The position numbers and the translations under genes are program-made. Shown piece by piece: positions 1-7,800 of a stretch of 9,577 nucleotides of DNA (positions are counted from its first letter, which is position 1; each line of letters opens with the position of its first letter). The notes below the pieces were generated by a model. That model had not been told where the DNA came from. It searched no databases and was given only the letters and a program-made list of their open reading frames with translations. This DNA is from Nitrososphaerota archaeon (GTDB lineage: Archaea > Thermoproteota > Nitrososphaeria > Nitrososphaerales > JAGGXQ01): assembly GCA_021162925.1 (NCBI GenBank), contig JAGGXQ010000144.1:1-9577 (forward strand). Reading direction: 5' to 3'.

Positions 1-1226
1 CCCCTCGTAGCCCTCGCCGAAAGCTTCACGTACCCACCCTTGGGGGAGCTGCTCGCCACTACGGGCTTGCCCTCGAATTCCCTGACCGAGCCGAGCATCG
101 ATGCCAGGGGGCCTAGCATGTCCCACTCGACCAGGCCGGAGCCGTCCACGAACCTGAACGGGCCTAGGTCCCTGACCCTATCGCCCCTCAGCACCTCCTC
201 CATGTAGGAGGCGAGCTTCATCCGGTACTCGAGCATGACCTGCTCCGCCTCCCTCAGGCGCTTAGACCTGTCGCCGAATAGGACCGAGAAGGAGAGATCC
301 TGCCTCCCCATCCTCCCACAGGCGTTGAGGAGGGTAGAGAACTCCCTGGCATCCCTAAGGGGCGAGCCCTCCTCCTCCCTCACGAGCTCGTACACCTCCC
401 CTATGAGCCTTGAGAGATCCCCCCTGACGTAAGGGGTGAGCGAGTTCAGCAGGAGCTTCTCCTCCCCTTCGGAGAGCTCGCTGAGGGTCCTCCACCTCTC
501 CCCCTCCTTCAACTTCAGACCTATCGAATTCAGGAAGGAGAGGCAAGAGCCCTCGTCCCCGCTCAGGCCTGGGAGGTACGGGTCCATGAGGAGGGATAGG
601 GACTTGTGAATTGGGCGTGATGCCATGCCCGGGAGGAGCAGGCCCCTGCCGACCCTAAGGCTCCCCTCCTTCACCGCATCCTCGACCACCATCCTGTTCA
701 GGGAGGCCAAGGCCCTCCCTTCCTCGTCCTGCCTGTCCGCCAAGGCGCCGACCACCGCCTCCCAGGCCAAGCCGGTAGCCCTTCCGTCCATCTCCTTGGT
801 CAGGTAGTAGGCCATCGTCGAGCTACACGCATCCCTCCCGCCGTCGTACCCGAAGCACCAAGGGTTCAGGACGTAGGGGTCCCCGACTTCTCGCTCCGGT
901 ATCTGGTGGTGGTCGATCACGACGAACCTGTCCCCCAGCTTATCCCTCAACTTATCGGATGCCCCGGCCCCTAGGTCGCATATGACGTAAAAGTCGTAGT
1001 CCTCCCTGGCGAGCTCTTCTAGGAGCTCGTCGTCCATCTCGCTCACGACCCTCAGGACGAACCTGCCACCCCTCCGCTCTATCTCCCTGGAGATCAAGGC
1101 CGAAGCTACCTGCCCATCCGCATCTAGGTGCCCGAGCACCAGGATGTTCTTGCCTCCGTCTATCGCCTCCAGGAGCCTGGCCGATATGGCCCTGGCCCTC
1201 AAGAGCAGGGCATCGAGGTCCCTCAT
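1..1226 (-). CDS. Archaeal RecJ/GAN-like DHH-family single-strand nuclease (3' end outside window)
   Basis: This is a DHH-superfamily phosphoesterase, probably a single-strand-specific 5'-3' exonuclease of the archaeal RecJ/GAN type, acting on DNA and/or RNA with divalent metal ions. 408 codons are visible and the C-terminus lies beyond base 1. The metal-binding motifs appear in order: GHLDADG (residues 32-38), D84 in ICDLG, the DHH signature VIDHH (103-107), and D164 in GALADRQ. The mid-region NACGRMGR (301-308) is typical of archaeal RecJ-like proteins. The visible end, VKLSARATR (400-408), is the start of the nucleic-acid-binding DHHA1 domain, so perhaps 50-80 residues are missing. The ATG at 1226 overlaps the rpsO stop as ATGA, so translation is probably coupled; no clear Shine-Dalgarno is seen. 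Family and fold are firm. Whether it is a GINS-associated nuclease (GAN), a RecJ-like RNase or another DHH branch cannot be told from sequence alone. Confidence 0.9.
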   Translation of the reverse strand, partial: MRDLDALLLRARAISARLLEAIDGGKNILVLGHLDADGQVASALISREIERRGGRFVLRVVSEMDDELLEELAREDYDFYVICDLGAGASDKLRDKLGDRFVVIDHHQIPEREVGDPYVLNPWCFGYDGGRDACSSTMAYYLTKEMDGRATGLAWEAVVGALADRQDEEGRALASLNRMVVEDAVKEGSLRVGRGLLLPGMASRPIHKSLSLLMDPYLPGLSGDEGSCLSFLNSIGLKLKEGERWRTLSELSEGEEKLLLNSLTPYVRGDLSRLIGEVYELVREEEGSPLRDAREFSTLLNACGRMGRQDLSFSVLFGDRSKRLREAEQVMLEYRMKLASYMEEVLRGDRVRDLGPFRFVDGSGLVEWDMLGPLASMLGSVREFEGKPVVASSSPKGGYVKLSARATR

Positions 1227-1672
1227 TTCAGCTGGGCGACGACCGTCTTGTACTCCCAGTCCTTGGGTATGACCCCCTTGCGCTTGTAGTACTTCGCGAG
1301 CCTATGGATCTTCGCCTCGACCAGCTCCAGGGCCCTGACGTTCTTCCTGTCCTTCTTGTGCCTGCTCAGGTGCTCCCTCAACCTCTTGGCCTTGTTGAGG
1401 AGGTTCTGCAGATCTTCGGGGATGCTGGGAGCCAGGCCCCTCTCCTTCAGTATCTCGACGACGCCCTTACCGGTTATCGGCTTGACCAAGGGTATCGCGT
1501 ACTGATCCTTCAGCCTCTGCCCTATCTGGCTGGGGGTGAGGCCCTCCTTCGCCAGCTTGACGACCAGCTCCTCGACCTCCTCCGGGCCGTAGGGTATCCG
1601 GAACGGCGGCCTTTTGGACGGGGGTCTGGTCGATTGGGACTTTCCCTTCCTCCTCGAATGTAGCCTTGCCAT
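1223..1672 (-). CDS. rpsO: Small-subunit ribosomal protein S15 (uS15), archaeal type
   Basis: This encodes uS15, which binds 16S rRNA in the platform of the 30S subunit. The 149-residue product has the archaeal/eukaryotic length; bacterial S15 has about 89 residues. It opens with the basic tail MARLHSRRKGKS, followed by the extra N-terminal helical region (about 28-75, with the stretch LTPSQIGQRLKDQYAIP). The conserved S15 core follows (about 80-149), including LREHLSRHKKDRKN and a C-terminal KIHRLAKYYKRKGVIPKDW. The ATG at 1672 starts right at the family's expected N-terminus. A TATA box centred near 1698 puts the transcript start at about the A of this ATG, so the mRNA is probably leaderless. 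The gene is first in an operon with the DHH nuclease, which it overlaps by 4 bp. Confidence 0.97.
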   Translation of the reverse strand: MARLHSRRKGKSQSTRPPSKRPPFRIPYGPEEVEELVVKLAKEGLTPSQIGQRLKDQYAIPLVKPITGKGVVEILKERGLAPSIPEDLQNLLNKAKRLREHLSRHKKDRKNVRALELVEAKIHRLAKYYKRKGVIPKDWEYKTVVAQLK

Positions 1673-1694
1673 CTTAAGGGCTTAGCCCGATCGG

Positions 1695-1703
1695 GATATA
1701 AGC
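1695..1703 (-). promoter_or_regulatory. TATA box of the rpsO-DHH operon
   Basis: On the minus strand the stretch reads GCTTATATC, with TTATAT at 1701-1696. Its centre is about 26 nt before the ATG of rpsO at 1672. With the usual archaeal TATA-to-start distance, transcription would begin at or within a base or two of the start codon, giving a leaderless mRNA. The match is by eye. Confidence 0.6.
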
Positions 1704-1718
1704 TATTCGATGCGACCA

Positions 1719-1738
1719 CGAAATAAAAAATTAAATTA
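1719..1738 (+). promoter_or_regulatory. AT-rich promoter element (BRE/TATA region) of the gap-pgk operon
   Basis: This 20-bp run of almost pure A and T stands out in GC-rich surroundings, and it is the only TATA-like stretch between the divergent rpsO and gap genes besides the rpsO box. A TATA element centred near 1727-1734 would start transcription at about 1753-1760 and leave a short leader of roughly 10-15 nt before the TTG at 1769. The exact 8-bp TATA core cannot be assigned because several registers fit. Confidence 0.5.
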
Positions 1739-1757
1739 TCTGATCGGAAAACCCTTT

Positions 1758-1763
1758 GGGGAT
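1758..1763 (+). promoter_or_regulatory. Probable ribosome binding site of gap
   Basis: GGGGAT lies 5 nt before the TTG at 1769 and could pair with the 3' end of 16S rRNA. An in-frame TAA at 1763-1765 rules out any start further upstream, so this site supports the TTG. Confidence 0.45.
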
Positions 1764-1768
1764 AAAAG

Positions 1769-2839
1769 TTGCGTTCTAAAGTCAGGGTCCTGGTCAATGG
1801 GTACGGTGTCATAGGGAAGAGGGTTGCGGATGCGGTCTCGCTTCAGGACGACATGGCCCTGGTCGGGGTAGCCGACGTGGTGGCCGACTGGAGGGTCAGG
1901 ATGGCGAGGGTGAAGGGGTACGACGTCTATTCGAGCGTGTCGGATCGTGAAACCGTAGAGCGGATGGAGGAGGCCGGCATAGAAGTATCCGGAACGTTGG
2001 AGGGGCTTCTGAGGAGCGGAGGGGTAGACGTCGTGGTAGACTGCGCCCCAGGTGGCCTGGGGGCCAAGAACAAAGAGGCGCTGTACGACAAATACGGGGT
2101 GAAGGTGGTGTTCGAGGGAGGGGAGAAGCACGAGACCGCAGGGCTCAGCTTCGTCTGCCAGTGCAACTACGACGAAGCGCTGAAGATGGGGGAGGAGGGT
2201 CATAACTACGTCAGGGTGGTCTCGTGCAACACCACAGCGGCCTGCAGGGTCTTACACGCCCTATACGGCAGGTTCGGCGTCGAGAAGGCGAGGATGTTCC
2301 TGGTCAGGAGGGCGACCGATCCGGTCAAGACCGACAAAAGTGGCATAATGAACACGGTCGTCCCAGCGCCCATGCCGAGCCACCACGCCCCCGACGTGAA
2401 GACCGTAATACACGACGCCATCCCGGACCTCTACAGCGTAGCGGTCAAGGGCTCTCACACGATGTTCCACTTCCACTTCTACGACGTGATCCTAAGGGAG
2501 AGGGCATCCAGGGAGGACGTGGTCGAAGCCTTAAGGGAGGAGCCCAGGGTGAGCCTGGTGAGGGTTAAGGACGGGGTCTTCGGCCTCGGCTCGCTCATAG
2601 AGCTCTCAAGGGATCTGGGCCTCCCTAGGGGCGACCTATACACCATACCGGTCTGGGAGGACATGCTCACGGTGATAGGGGAGAGGGAGGTGATGCTCGC
2701 CCTTGCCTGCCCGAACGAAAACGACGTGATCCCGGAGAACGTGGACGCGATAAGGGCCATAACCGGGATCGAGAAGGATTGGAGGAGGAGCTTGGAGAAG
2801 ACCGACTCGACGCTCAAAGTCCCGAAGGTGCTCTACTGA
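1769..2839 (+). CDS. gap: Type II (archaeal) phosphorylating glyceraldehyde-3-phosphate dehydrogenase
   Basis: The enzyme interconverts glyceraldehyde-3-phosphate and 1,3-bisphosphoglycerate with NAD(P). Many archaea use it mainly in gluconeogenesis, with other enzymes carrying the glycolytic step. The 356-residue product is close to the usual ~340. The N-terminal Rossmann dinucleotide motif is NGYGVIGKRV (residues 10-19). The catalytic cysteine is Cys153 in SCNTTAACR (152-160). The conserved archaeal stretch RRATDPVK...PSHHAPDVKT (180-212) follows, then HTMFHFH (230-236), the region expected to supply the catalytic histidine. The start is TTG: an in-frame stop lies two codons upstream and the Rossmann strand begins five residues in. 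It shares an operon with pgk, whose ATG directly follows its TGA; the stretch GAAGGTG at 2824-2830 probably serves as the pgk ribosome site. Confidence 0.96.
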   Translation: MRSKVRVLVNGYGVIGKRVADAVSLQDDMALVGVADVVADWRVRMARVKGYDVYSSVSDRETVERMEEAGIEVSGTLEGLLRSGGVDVVVDCAPGGLGAKNKEALYDKYGVKVVFEGGEKHETAGLSFVCQCNYDEALKMGEEGHNYVRVVSCNTTAACRVLHALYGRFGVEKARMFLVRRATDPVKTDKSGIMNTVVPAPMPSHHAPDVKTVIHDAIPDLYSVAVKGSHTMFHFHFYDVILRERASREDVVEALREEPRVSLVRVKDGVFGLGSLIELSRDLGLPRGDLYTIPVWEDMLTVIGEREVMLALACPNENDVIPENVDAIRAITGIEKDWRRSLEKTDSTLKVPKVLY

Positions 2840-4042
2840 ATGAAGACCCTGGACGACTTCGATTTCAAGGGTAAGGTAGCGATCGTAAGGGTCGATTTCA
2901 ACTCCCCGATAGACCCGGAGACGAAGAGGATACTCGACGACTACAGGATAAGGGCGCACTCGGAGACCATAAGGGAGCTTTCGGAGAAGGGGGCGAGGGT
3001 CGTCGTCCTTTCCCACCAAGGCAGGCCCGGGAGGCCAGACTTCGTGTCCTTGAGGGAGCACGCGGCCCTGCTCAGTAAGTTCATAGGCAGAGAGGTCAGG
3101 TACACCGACGACGTCTTTGGGGCCGAAGCGATTAGGGAGATATCGAGGCTTAAGGACGGGGAGGTGCTCGTCCTGGGGAACGTGAGGAAGTTCGAGGGGG
3201 AGATGGAGAGTAAGAGCGCCGAGGAGCACGCGAGGTCGGAGCTCGTGAGGAGCCTGGCACCTTTGGCCGACGTGTTCGTCCTAGATGCGTTCTCATCGGC
3301 CCACAGGGCCCACGCATCCGTGATAGGGTTCACGGCGGTCCTTCCGAGCCTGGCCGGGAGGGTCATGGAGAAGGAGCTGAAGGCCCTAGAAGCGGTCTTG
3401 GACGATCCGGAGAGGCCGTGCGTCTACATATTGGGAGGGGTGAAGATCGAGGACTCGCTGAAGATCCTCGGCAGGGTCTTCGAGGAGGGCGTGGCGGATT
3501 TGGTCCTCACGGGAGGGGTCTTCGCAAACCTGATCCTGCTCGCGAAGGGGTTCGAGCTCGGGGGGCCGAGCATGGAGGAGATAAGGGATGGGAAGTTGCT
3601 GGATGAAGCGAGGAGGCTGGTGAATTCCTACCCCGAAAGGCTCAAAGCCCCGATAGACGTGGCCGTCGATGCCGGCGGGAGGGTCGAGATAAGCGTGGAG
3701 GAGCTGCCGAGCGAGCACAAGATAATGGACATAGGCTCGAGGACCATAAGGCTCTACTCCGAGCTCATAAAGGGGGCCAGGTCGATCCTGTTCAACGGCC
3801 CCGTTGGGGTATTCGAGAGGGAGGAGTTCGAGAAGGGGACCAGGGAGATCCTGAAGGCCATAGCTTCTTCGGATGCGTTCTCGTTGGTAGGGGGTGGGCA
3901 CAGCATAGCCGCCGTCAAGAAGTACGGGCTTGAGGATGGGATATCCTACATGAGCACCGCAGGGGGGGCCCTGATGGCCTACCTTATGGAGGAGGAGCTC
4001 CCCGGCCTGAAGGCGCTTGAGAGGGGCGGTAAAAGTATTTAA
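2840..4042 (+). CDS. pgk: Phosphoglycerate kinase, archaeal type
   Basis: The enzyme transfers phosphate between 1,3-bisphosphoglycerate and ADP in the cytosol, directly consecutive to the GAPDH encoded upstream. The 400-residue protein is full length. Substrate-site motifs in the N-terminal lobe are VDFN (18-21), R36, SHQGRPG (58-64), GNVRKFEGE (113-121) and DAFSSAHRAHAS (149-160). Nucleotide-site motifs in the C-terminal lobe are GGVK (199-202), NGPVGVFE (319-326) and GGGHS (351-355). The usual bacterial/eukaryotic motif is GGGDS/T; a histidine at this place is, as far as I recall, common in archaeal PGKs and not a sign of decay. The ATG abuts the gap TGA with no spacer, so the two are surely co-transcribed. 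The TAA stop (4040-4042) lies inside the TATA box of the following tRNA gene. Confidence 0.97.
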   Translation: MKTLDDFDFKGKVAIVRVDFNSPIDPETKRILDDYRIRAHSETIRELSEKGARVVVLSHQGRPGRPDFVSLREHAALLSKFIGREVRYTDDVFGAEAIREISRLKDGEVLVLGNVRKFEGEMESKSAEEHARSELVRSLAPLADVFVLDAFSSAHRAHASVIGFTAVLPSLAGRVMEKELKALEAVLDDPERPCVYILGGVKIEDSLKILGRVFEEGVADLVLTGGVFANLILLAKGFELGGPSMEEIRDGKLLDEARRLVNSYPERLKAPIDVAVDAGGRVEISVEELPSEHKIMDIGSRTIRLYSELIKGARSILFNGPVGVFEREEFEKGTREILKAIASSDAFSLVGGGHSIAAVKKYGLEDGISYMSTAGGALMAYLMEEELPGLKALERGGKSI

Positions 4043-4045
4043 AAG
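4036..4045 (+). promoter_or_regulatory. TATA box of the initiator tRNA gene, overlapping the pgk stop codon
   Basis: TATTTAAAAG includes TTTAAAAG at 4038-4045, a good archaeal TATA box. Its centre is 26-27 nt upstream of about 4068, one base before the mature tRNA 5' end at 4069. The pgk stop TAA (4040-4042) is part of the box, so one sequence ends a reading frame and would bind TBP. Read-through from gap-pgk could also feed the tRNA. Confidence 0.65.
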
Positions 4046-4068
4046 GGCTCAAGGGGATCAAAAGATGG

Positions 4069-4143
4069 AGCGGGGTGGGGAAGCCAGGTTATCCCGACGG
4101 GCTCATAACCCGTAGAGCGGTGGTTCAAATCCACCCCCCGCTA
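4069..4143 (+). tRNA. Initiator tRNA-Met (anticodon CAT)
   Basis: A complete cloverleaf of 75 nt folds by eye without an intron. The acceptor stem AGCGGGG (4069-4075) pairs fully with CCCCGCT (4136-4142), with discriminator A at 4143. The D stem is GGGA/TCCC (4078-4081 with 4092-4095) and the loop contains GG. The anticodon stem is ACGGG/CCCGT with loop CTCATAA and anticodon at 4104-4106. The T arm is GGTGG/CCACC with loop TTCAAAT. The A1-U72 end pair and the three consecutive G-C pairs in the anticodon stem are initiator marks, so this is tRNAi rather than elongator Met or Ile2. CCA is not encoded. The last three bases are also the stop codon of the convergent LysE-type gene. Confidence 0.96.
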
Positions 4144-4749
4144 TCCAACCAGCCTTATGAAATCCGTTAAGAAGACGAATGCGAAGTACAGCAACGCAAC
4201 CCCCAAGGCCACGTTCACGTATCTGAACCACTTGCCCAGCTTCCTCCCAAGGTGCCCGAGGTGTGCCAAGATGGCCAGCCAGGCGAAGTCCATCCAGACG
4301 TGGCTCAAGTACACCAGGGGTATCCCCGCGAGGCCCAGGAGCGACGTCGCATCCACCAGGAGCACGCTACCTATCGCCAGCCACCACATTAGGAAGTAAG
4401 GGTTGAAGATGCTCAGGGACGCCCCGATCAGGAAAGGGTTTTCAGTTCTGTATCCTCCGCCTTCGGGCTTGGACCTGAACTGGGATACGGCGAAGTACAC
4501 GAGGAAGGCGGAGCCGAGCAGGTAGATCGAGGCCTTGACCTCCTTGAGCTGGAGGAAGTAGAGCAGGCCCAGGGATAGCAGGAGCACCAGGGGGAACTCG
4601 ACGGCCATGTGCCCCAAGGCCACCTTCAGGCCCTCCTTGAATCCGCCCTTGCCGCCGCATCCTATAGTTGCGAAGGTGAGCGGGCCAGGGGCTAGGGCGC
4701 CTGAGGCGCTTATCACCTGAACCTCTAGCAGCAGGGATGCCAGGTCCAA
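4141..4749 (-). CDS. LysE/RhtB-family membrane transporter (probable amino-acid exporter)
   Basis: This is a small integral membrane protein of 202 residues, the usual size for LysE/RhtB exporters, which move amino acids or related metabolites out of the cell. About six hydrophobic segments can be drawn (roughly 5-27, 42-66, 71-91, 106-132, 139-166, 176-198). The family signature near the N-terminus is present as SGALAPGPLTFATIGCGGKGG (16-36 region, key residues PGP at 21-23), followed by GHMAVEFPLVLLL. The NPYFLMWW motif (116-123) is typical of the family. The substrate cannot be inferred. The start is TTG at 4749, with an in-frame TGA two codons upstream; a TATA box centred 26 nt away suggests a leaderless transcript. 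The gene is monocistronic, and its TAG stop uses the last three bases of the tRNA gene on the other strand. Confidence 0.88.
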   Translation of the reverse strand: MDLASLLLEVQVISASGALAPGPLTFATIGCGGKGGFKEGLKVALGHMAVEFPLVLLLSLGLLYFLQLKEVKASIYLLGSAFLVYFAVSQFRSKPEGGGYRTENPFLIGASLSIFNPYFLMWWLAIGSVLLVDATSLLGLAGIPLVYLSHVWMDFAWLAILAHLGHLGRKLGKWFRYVNVALGVALLYFAFVFLTDFIRLVG

Positions 4750-4771
4750 CTCTCACGCTTCAGGCGAGAGG

Positions 4772-4780
4772 CTTAAAATC
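4772..4780 (-). promoter_or_regulatory. TATA box of the LysE-type gene
   Basis: On the minus strand the stretch reads GATTTTAAG, preceded by a purine-rich BRE-like stretch. Its centre (about 4775) lies 26 nt from the TTG start at 4749. This predicts a transcript that begins at the start codon. Confidence 0.55.
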
Positions 4781-4823
4781 TTTACCGACGGGGTGAAAAC
4801 CGCCTTTACAAGCCGTATACACG

Positions 4824-7800
4824 TCAGGTGTAGGCAAGGCCGATGGTCGGCTCGTGCTCCATGAGCCACCCGAGCCCGTCGACGAACACCTTAGCCGTCT
4901 CGAGGTTGGTTATCACGGGGACCCCCAGCTCTATCGCCTTCCTCCTTATCTGGTACTCGTCCTCCAGCATTCCGGCGTACTTCTCCAACGTGATGGCGCT
5001 CGGCAGGTTTATGATCAGCTGTATCCGGTCCTCGAGCAGGTAGTCCATTATGTTCGGCTTCCTATCGGGCTCGCTTATCTTGTAGAGGACCTCGACCTCA
5101 TCGATCCCGTACTCCTTCAGGTACTCCGCGGTGTGCTCGGTCGCCAGTATCCTGTACCCCATCTCTATGAGCCGTTTGGCTATCGGGGCTATCTTCTCCT
5201 TGAACTCCCTCCCCCCTACGGTTATCAGGATGTTGCTCCCAGGCTTGGGCAAGGTGTACCCGGCGGCCACGAGCGCCTTAGAGAGCGCATCGAAGAAGTC
5301 GTTCCCGAAGCAAGCGACTTCGCCCGTAGATTGCATCTCGACGCCAAGGATCGGATCGGCGCCCTCTAGCTGCATGAACGAGAACTGGGGGACCTTGACC
5401 CCGAACTTGGCCCTCGGCCTCGGCTCGACCTTCCTCAGCTTCCCGTCCATTATGGCATCCGCCGCGAGCTTCATCAGGTTTATGCCCCTCGTCTTCGATA
5501 CGAAAGGCATCGACCTGGAGGCCCTAAGGTTGCACTCGATTACGTAGACCTCGTCCCCCTTCACTATGAACTGGATGTTCATGGGACCCTTCACGTGGAG
5601 GGCCCTTGCTATCCTCCTCGCGTAGTCGACGAGCTTCCCCTTCGCGACCTCCCCCAACCTCCTGGGAGGTATGCTCATTATCGCATCCCCGGAGTGGACC
5701 CCCGCGGGCTCGACGTGCTCTATTATCGCCCCTATCACCAGCTCCTCGCCGTCGGAGACCCCGTCTATCTCGAGCTCCATCGCGTTGGTTATGAACTTGC
5801 TCATTACAACGGGGTGCTCCGGGCTTACTTCCGCCGCCCTGGTGAGGAACTCCTTGAGCTGAGATGGGCTCCAGACGACCTTCATGGCTGCGCCGCTCAG
5901 GACGTATGAAGGCCTTACCAGGACGGGGTAGCCTATACGCTCGGCGAACCTGTAGCTCTCCTCTATCCCGGAAAACCTGCTCCAGACCGGCTGCTTTATC
6001 CCAAGCTCGTCCAAGAGGGAGCTGAACTTCGATCGGTCCTCGGCCCTGTCTATGTCCTTGCTGTCGGTCCCCAGTATCCTCACCCCCCTCTCCGCCAGCT
6101 TCGGGGCGACGTTGTTCGATGTCTGGCCGCCCACGCTCACCACCACGCCCATCGGCTTCTCCTTCTCGTAGATGTCCAGGACCCTCTCAAGGGTTATCTC
6201 CTCGAAGTATAGCTTGTCGCTCATGTCGTAGTCGGTCGATACGGTCTCCGGGTTGCAGTTCACGACTATCGCTTCTTCGACGCCCTTATCCTTCAGGGCC
6301 CAGACCAGGTTCATGGTGCACCAGTCGAACTCGACGGAGCTCCCTATCCTGTAGGTCCCAGCGCCCAGAACGACGACCTTGCGCTTTTCCTCGAACTTCA
6401 GATCGTCGTAGTCGCCGTTGTAGGTTAGGTAGAGGTAGTTGGTCTTCGCCGGCCATTCTGCCGCCAGGGTGTCTATCCGCTTGACCACGGGGACTATGCC
6501 GTGCTTCTTCCTGAACTCCCTGACCTCGTCTGCGCTGATGCCGAGCCTCCTGGCTATCTGCACGTCGGAGAAGCCGAGCTTCTTCGCCTCCCTTATGAGT
6601 TCCGGGTCCAGTCCCCCCTCCTTCAGCTTCCTGTCCATTTCGACGATGTTCTTTATCTTGGCTACGAACCAGGGGTCTACGCTTGAGAGCTCCGAGACCC
6701 TCTCGACGCTCATCCCCATCTCCAGCGCCTTCGCCAGGTAGAAGAGCACCTCGTCCGTCGGCCTGAGGAGCATCTCCTCGACGTACTCGACGGATGGCGC
6801 TTCTACGTCCTTTAGGTTCGCGACCAGCCCGTCCTTCCCTATGTCGAGCATCCTGATCGCCTTCTGGATGGCCTCCTCGAACCTCCTCCCTATCGCCATC
6901 ACCTCCCCTACCGACTTCATCTGGCTCCCTATCCTCCGGTTCACCCGCTCGAACTTCTCAAGGTCCCACCTGGGTATCTTGACCACCAAGTAGTCCAGGG
7001 AGGGCTCGAATGCCGCGGTGGTCATGCCGGTGACCTTGTTGAGCAGTTCAGGGAGCGTGTACCCTATGGCGAGCTTTGCGGCCATGTAGGCCAACGGGTA
7101 TCCGGTAGCCTTCGAAGCTAGGGCCGAGGACCTAGAGAGCCTCGCGTTTATCTCTATGGCGTAGTACCTCTCCGAGTTAGGGTCGAGGGCGAACTGTATG
7201 TTGCACTCCCCTATGACCCCCACCCGCTTCACCGCCCTTATCGACGCGCTCCTAAGGATGTGGTACTCCCTGTTGTTCAGGGTCTGGGACGGGGCGACGA
7301 CCACGTTGTCCCCAGTGTGAACCCTCATGCCGAGTATGTTCTCCATGTTGCACACGGTTATGCAGTTGTCCGCTTTGTCCCTCATCACCTCGTACTCTAT
7401 CTGCTTCCACCCACCTATGTACTCCTCGACGAGCACCTGCTTTATCATGCTGTGGGCCAGACCCCTCTCCACTATCTGGTCGAGCTCGTACTCGTTCTCG
7501 GCCACCCCGCTACCCTTGCCGCCCAGGGTATAGGCAACCCTCACCATGACCGGGTAGCCGAGCTCCATGGCTATCTCCCTGGCCTCCTCAAGGGAGTAAG
7601 CGCTCCTGCTCTTCGGGACCGGTATGCCGGCCTCCTCCATCGCCTTCTTGAACAGCCCCCTATCCTCGGTCGCCATTATCCCCTCTATCGGGGTCCCCAG
7701 GACCTTCACGCCATATCTATCGAGGACGCCGCTCTTGGCAAGGGATACGCCGCAGTTGAGCGCCGTCTGGCCCCCGAACCCCAGCAGTATCCCATCCGGC

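Noticed and set aside
351..354. Loss-of-function reading of PGK because GGGD is GGGH at protein residues 351-354 (coordinates here are residues; DNA about 3890-3901)
   Set aside because: All other substrate and nucleotide motifs are intact, and His at this position is, as I recall, common in archaeal PGKs. It reads as a family variant rather than a defect.
2636..3901. Long minus-strand frames opposite gap and pgk (for example 2636-3229 and 3386-3901)
   Set aside because: They are mirror frames of highly conserved genes in GC-rich DNA, with no recognisable motifs or start signals.
4069..4143. Elongator tRNA-Met or tRNA-Ile2 (CAT anticodon), or a tRNA-borne integration site
   Set aside because: The A1-U72 pair and GGG/CCC in the anticodon stem mark an initiator. 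No integrase, duplicated tRNA 3' end or compositional break follows.
4442..4756. A 104-codon minus-strand frame starting at a GTG 7 bases before the LysE-type start
   Set aside because: It is out of frame with the membrane protein, rich in Arg, Pro and Gly, and has no hydrophobic segments. It is a shadow of the transporter gene.
4782..4823. Transcription terminator after carB
   Set aside because: On the minus strand there is only one run of four T's and no clear hairpin in this gap, too little to call a terminator.
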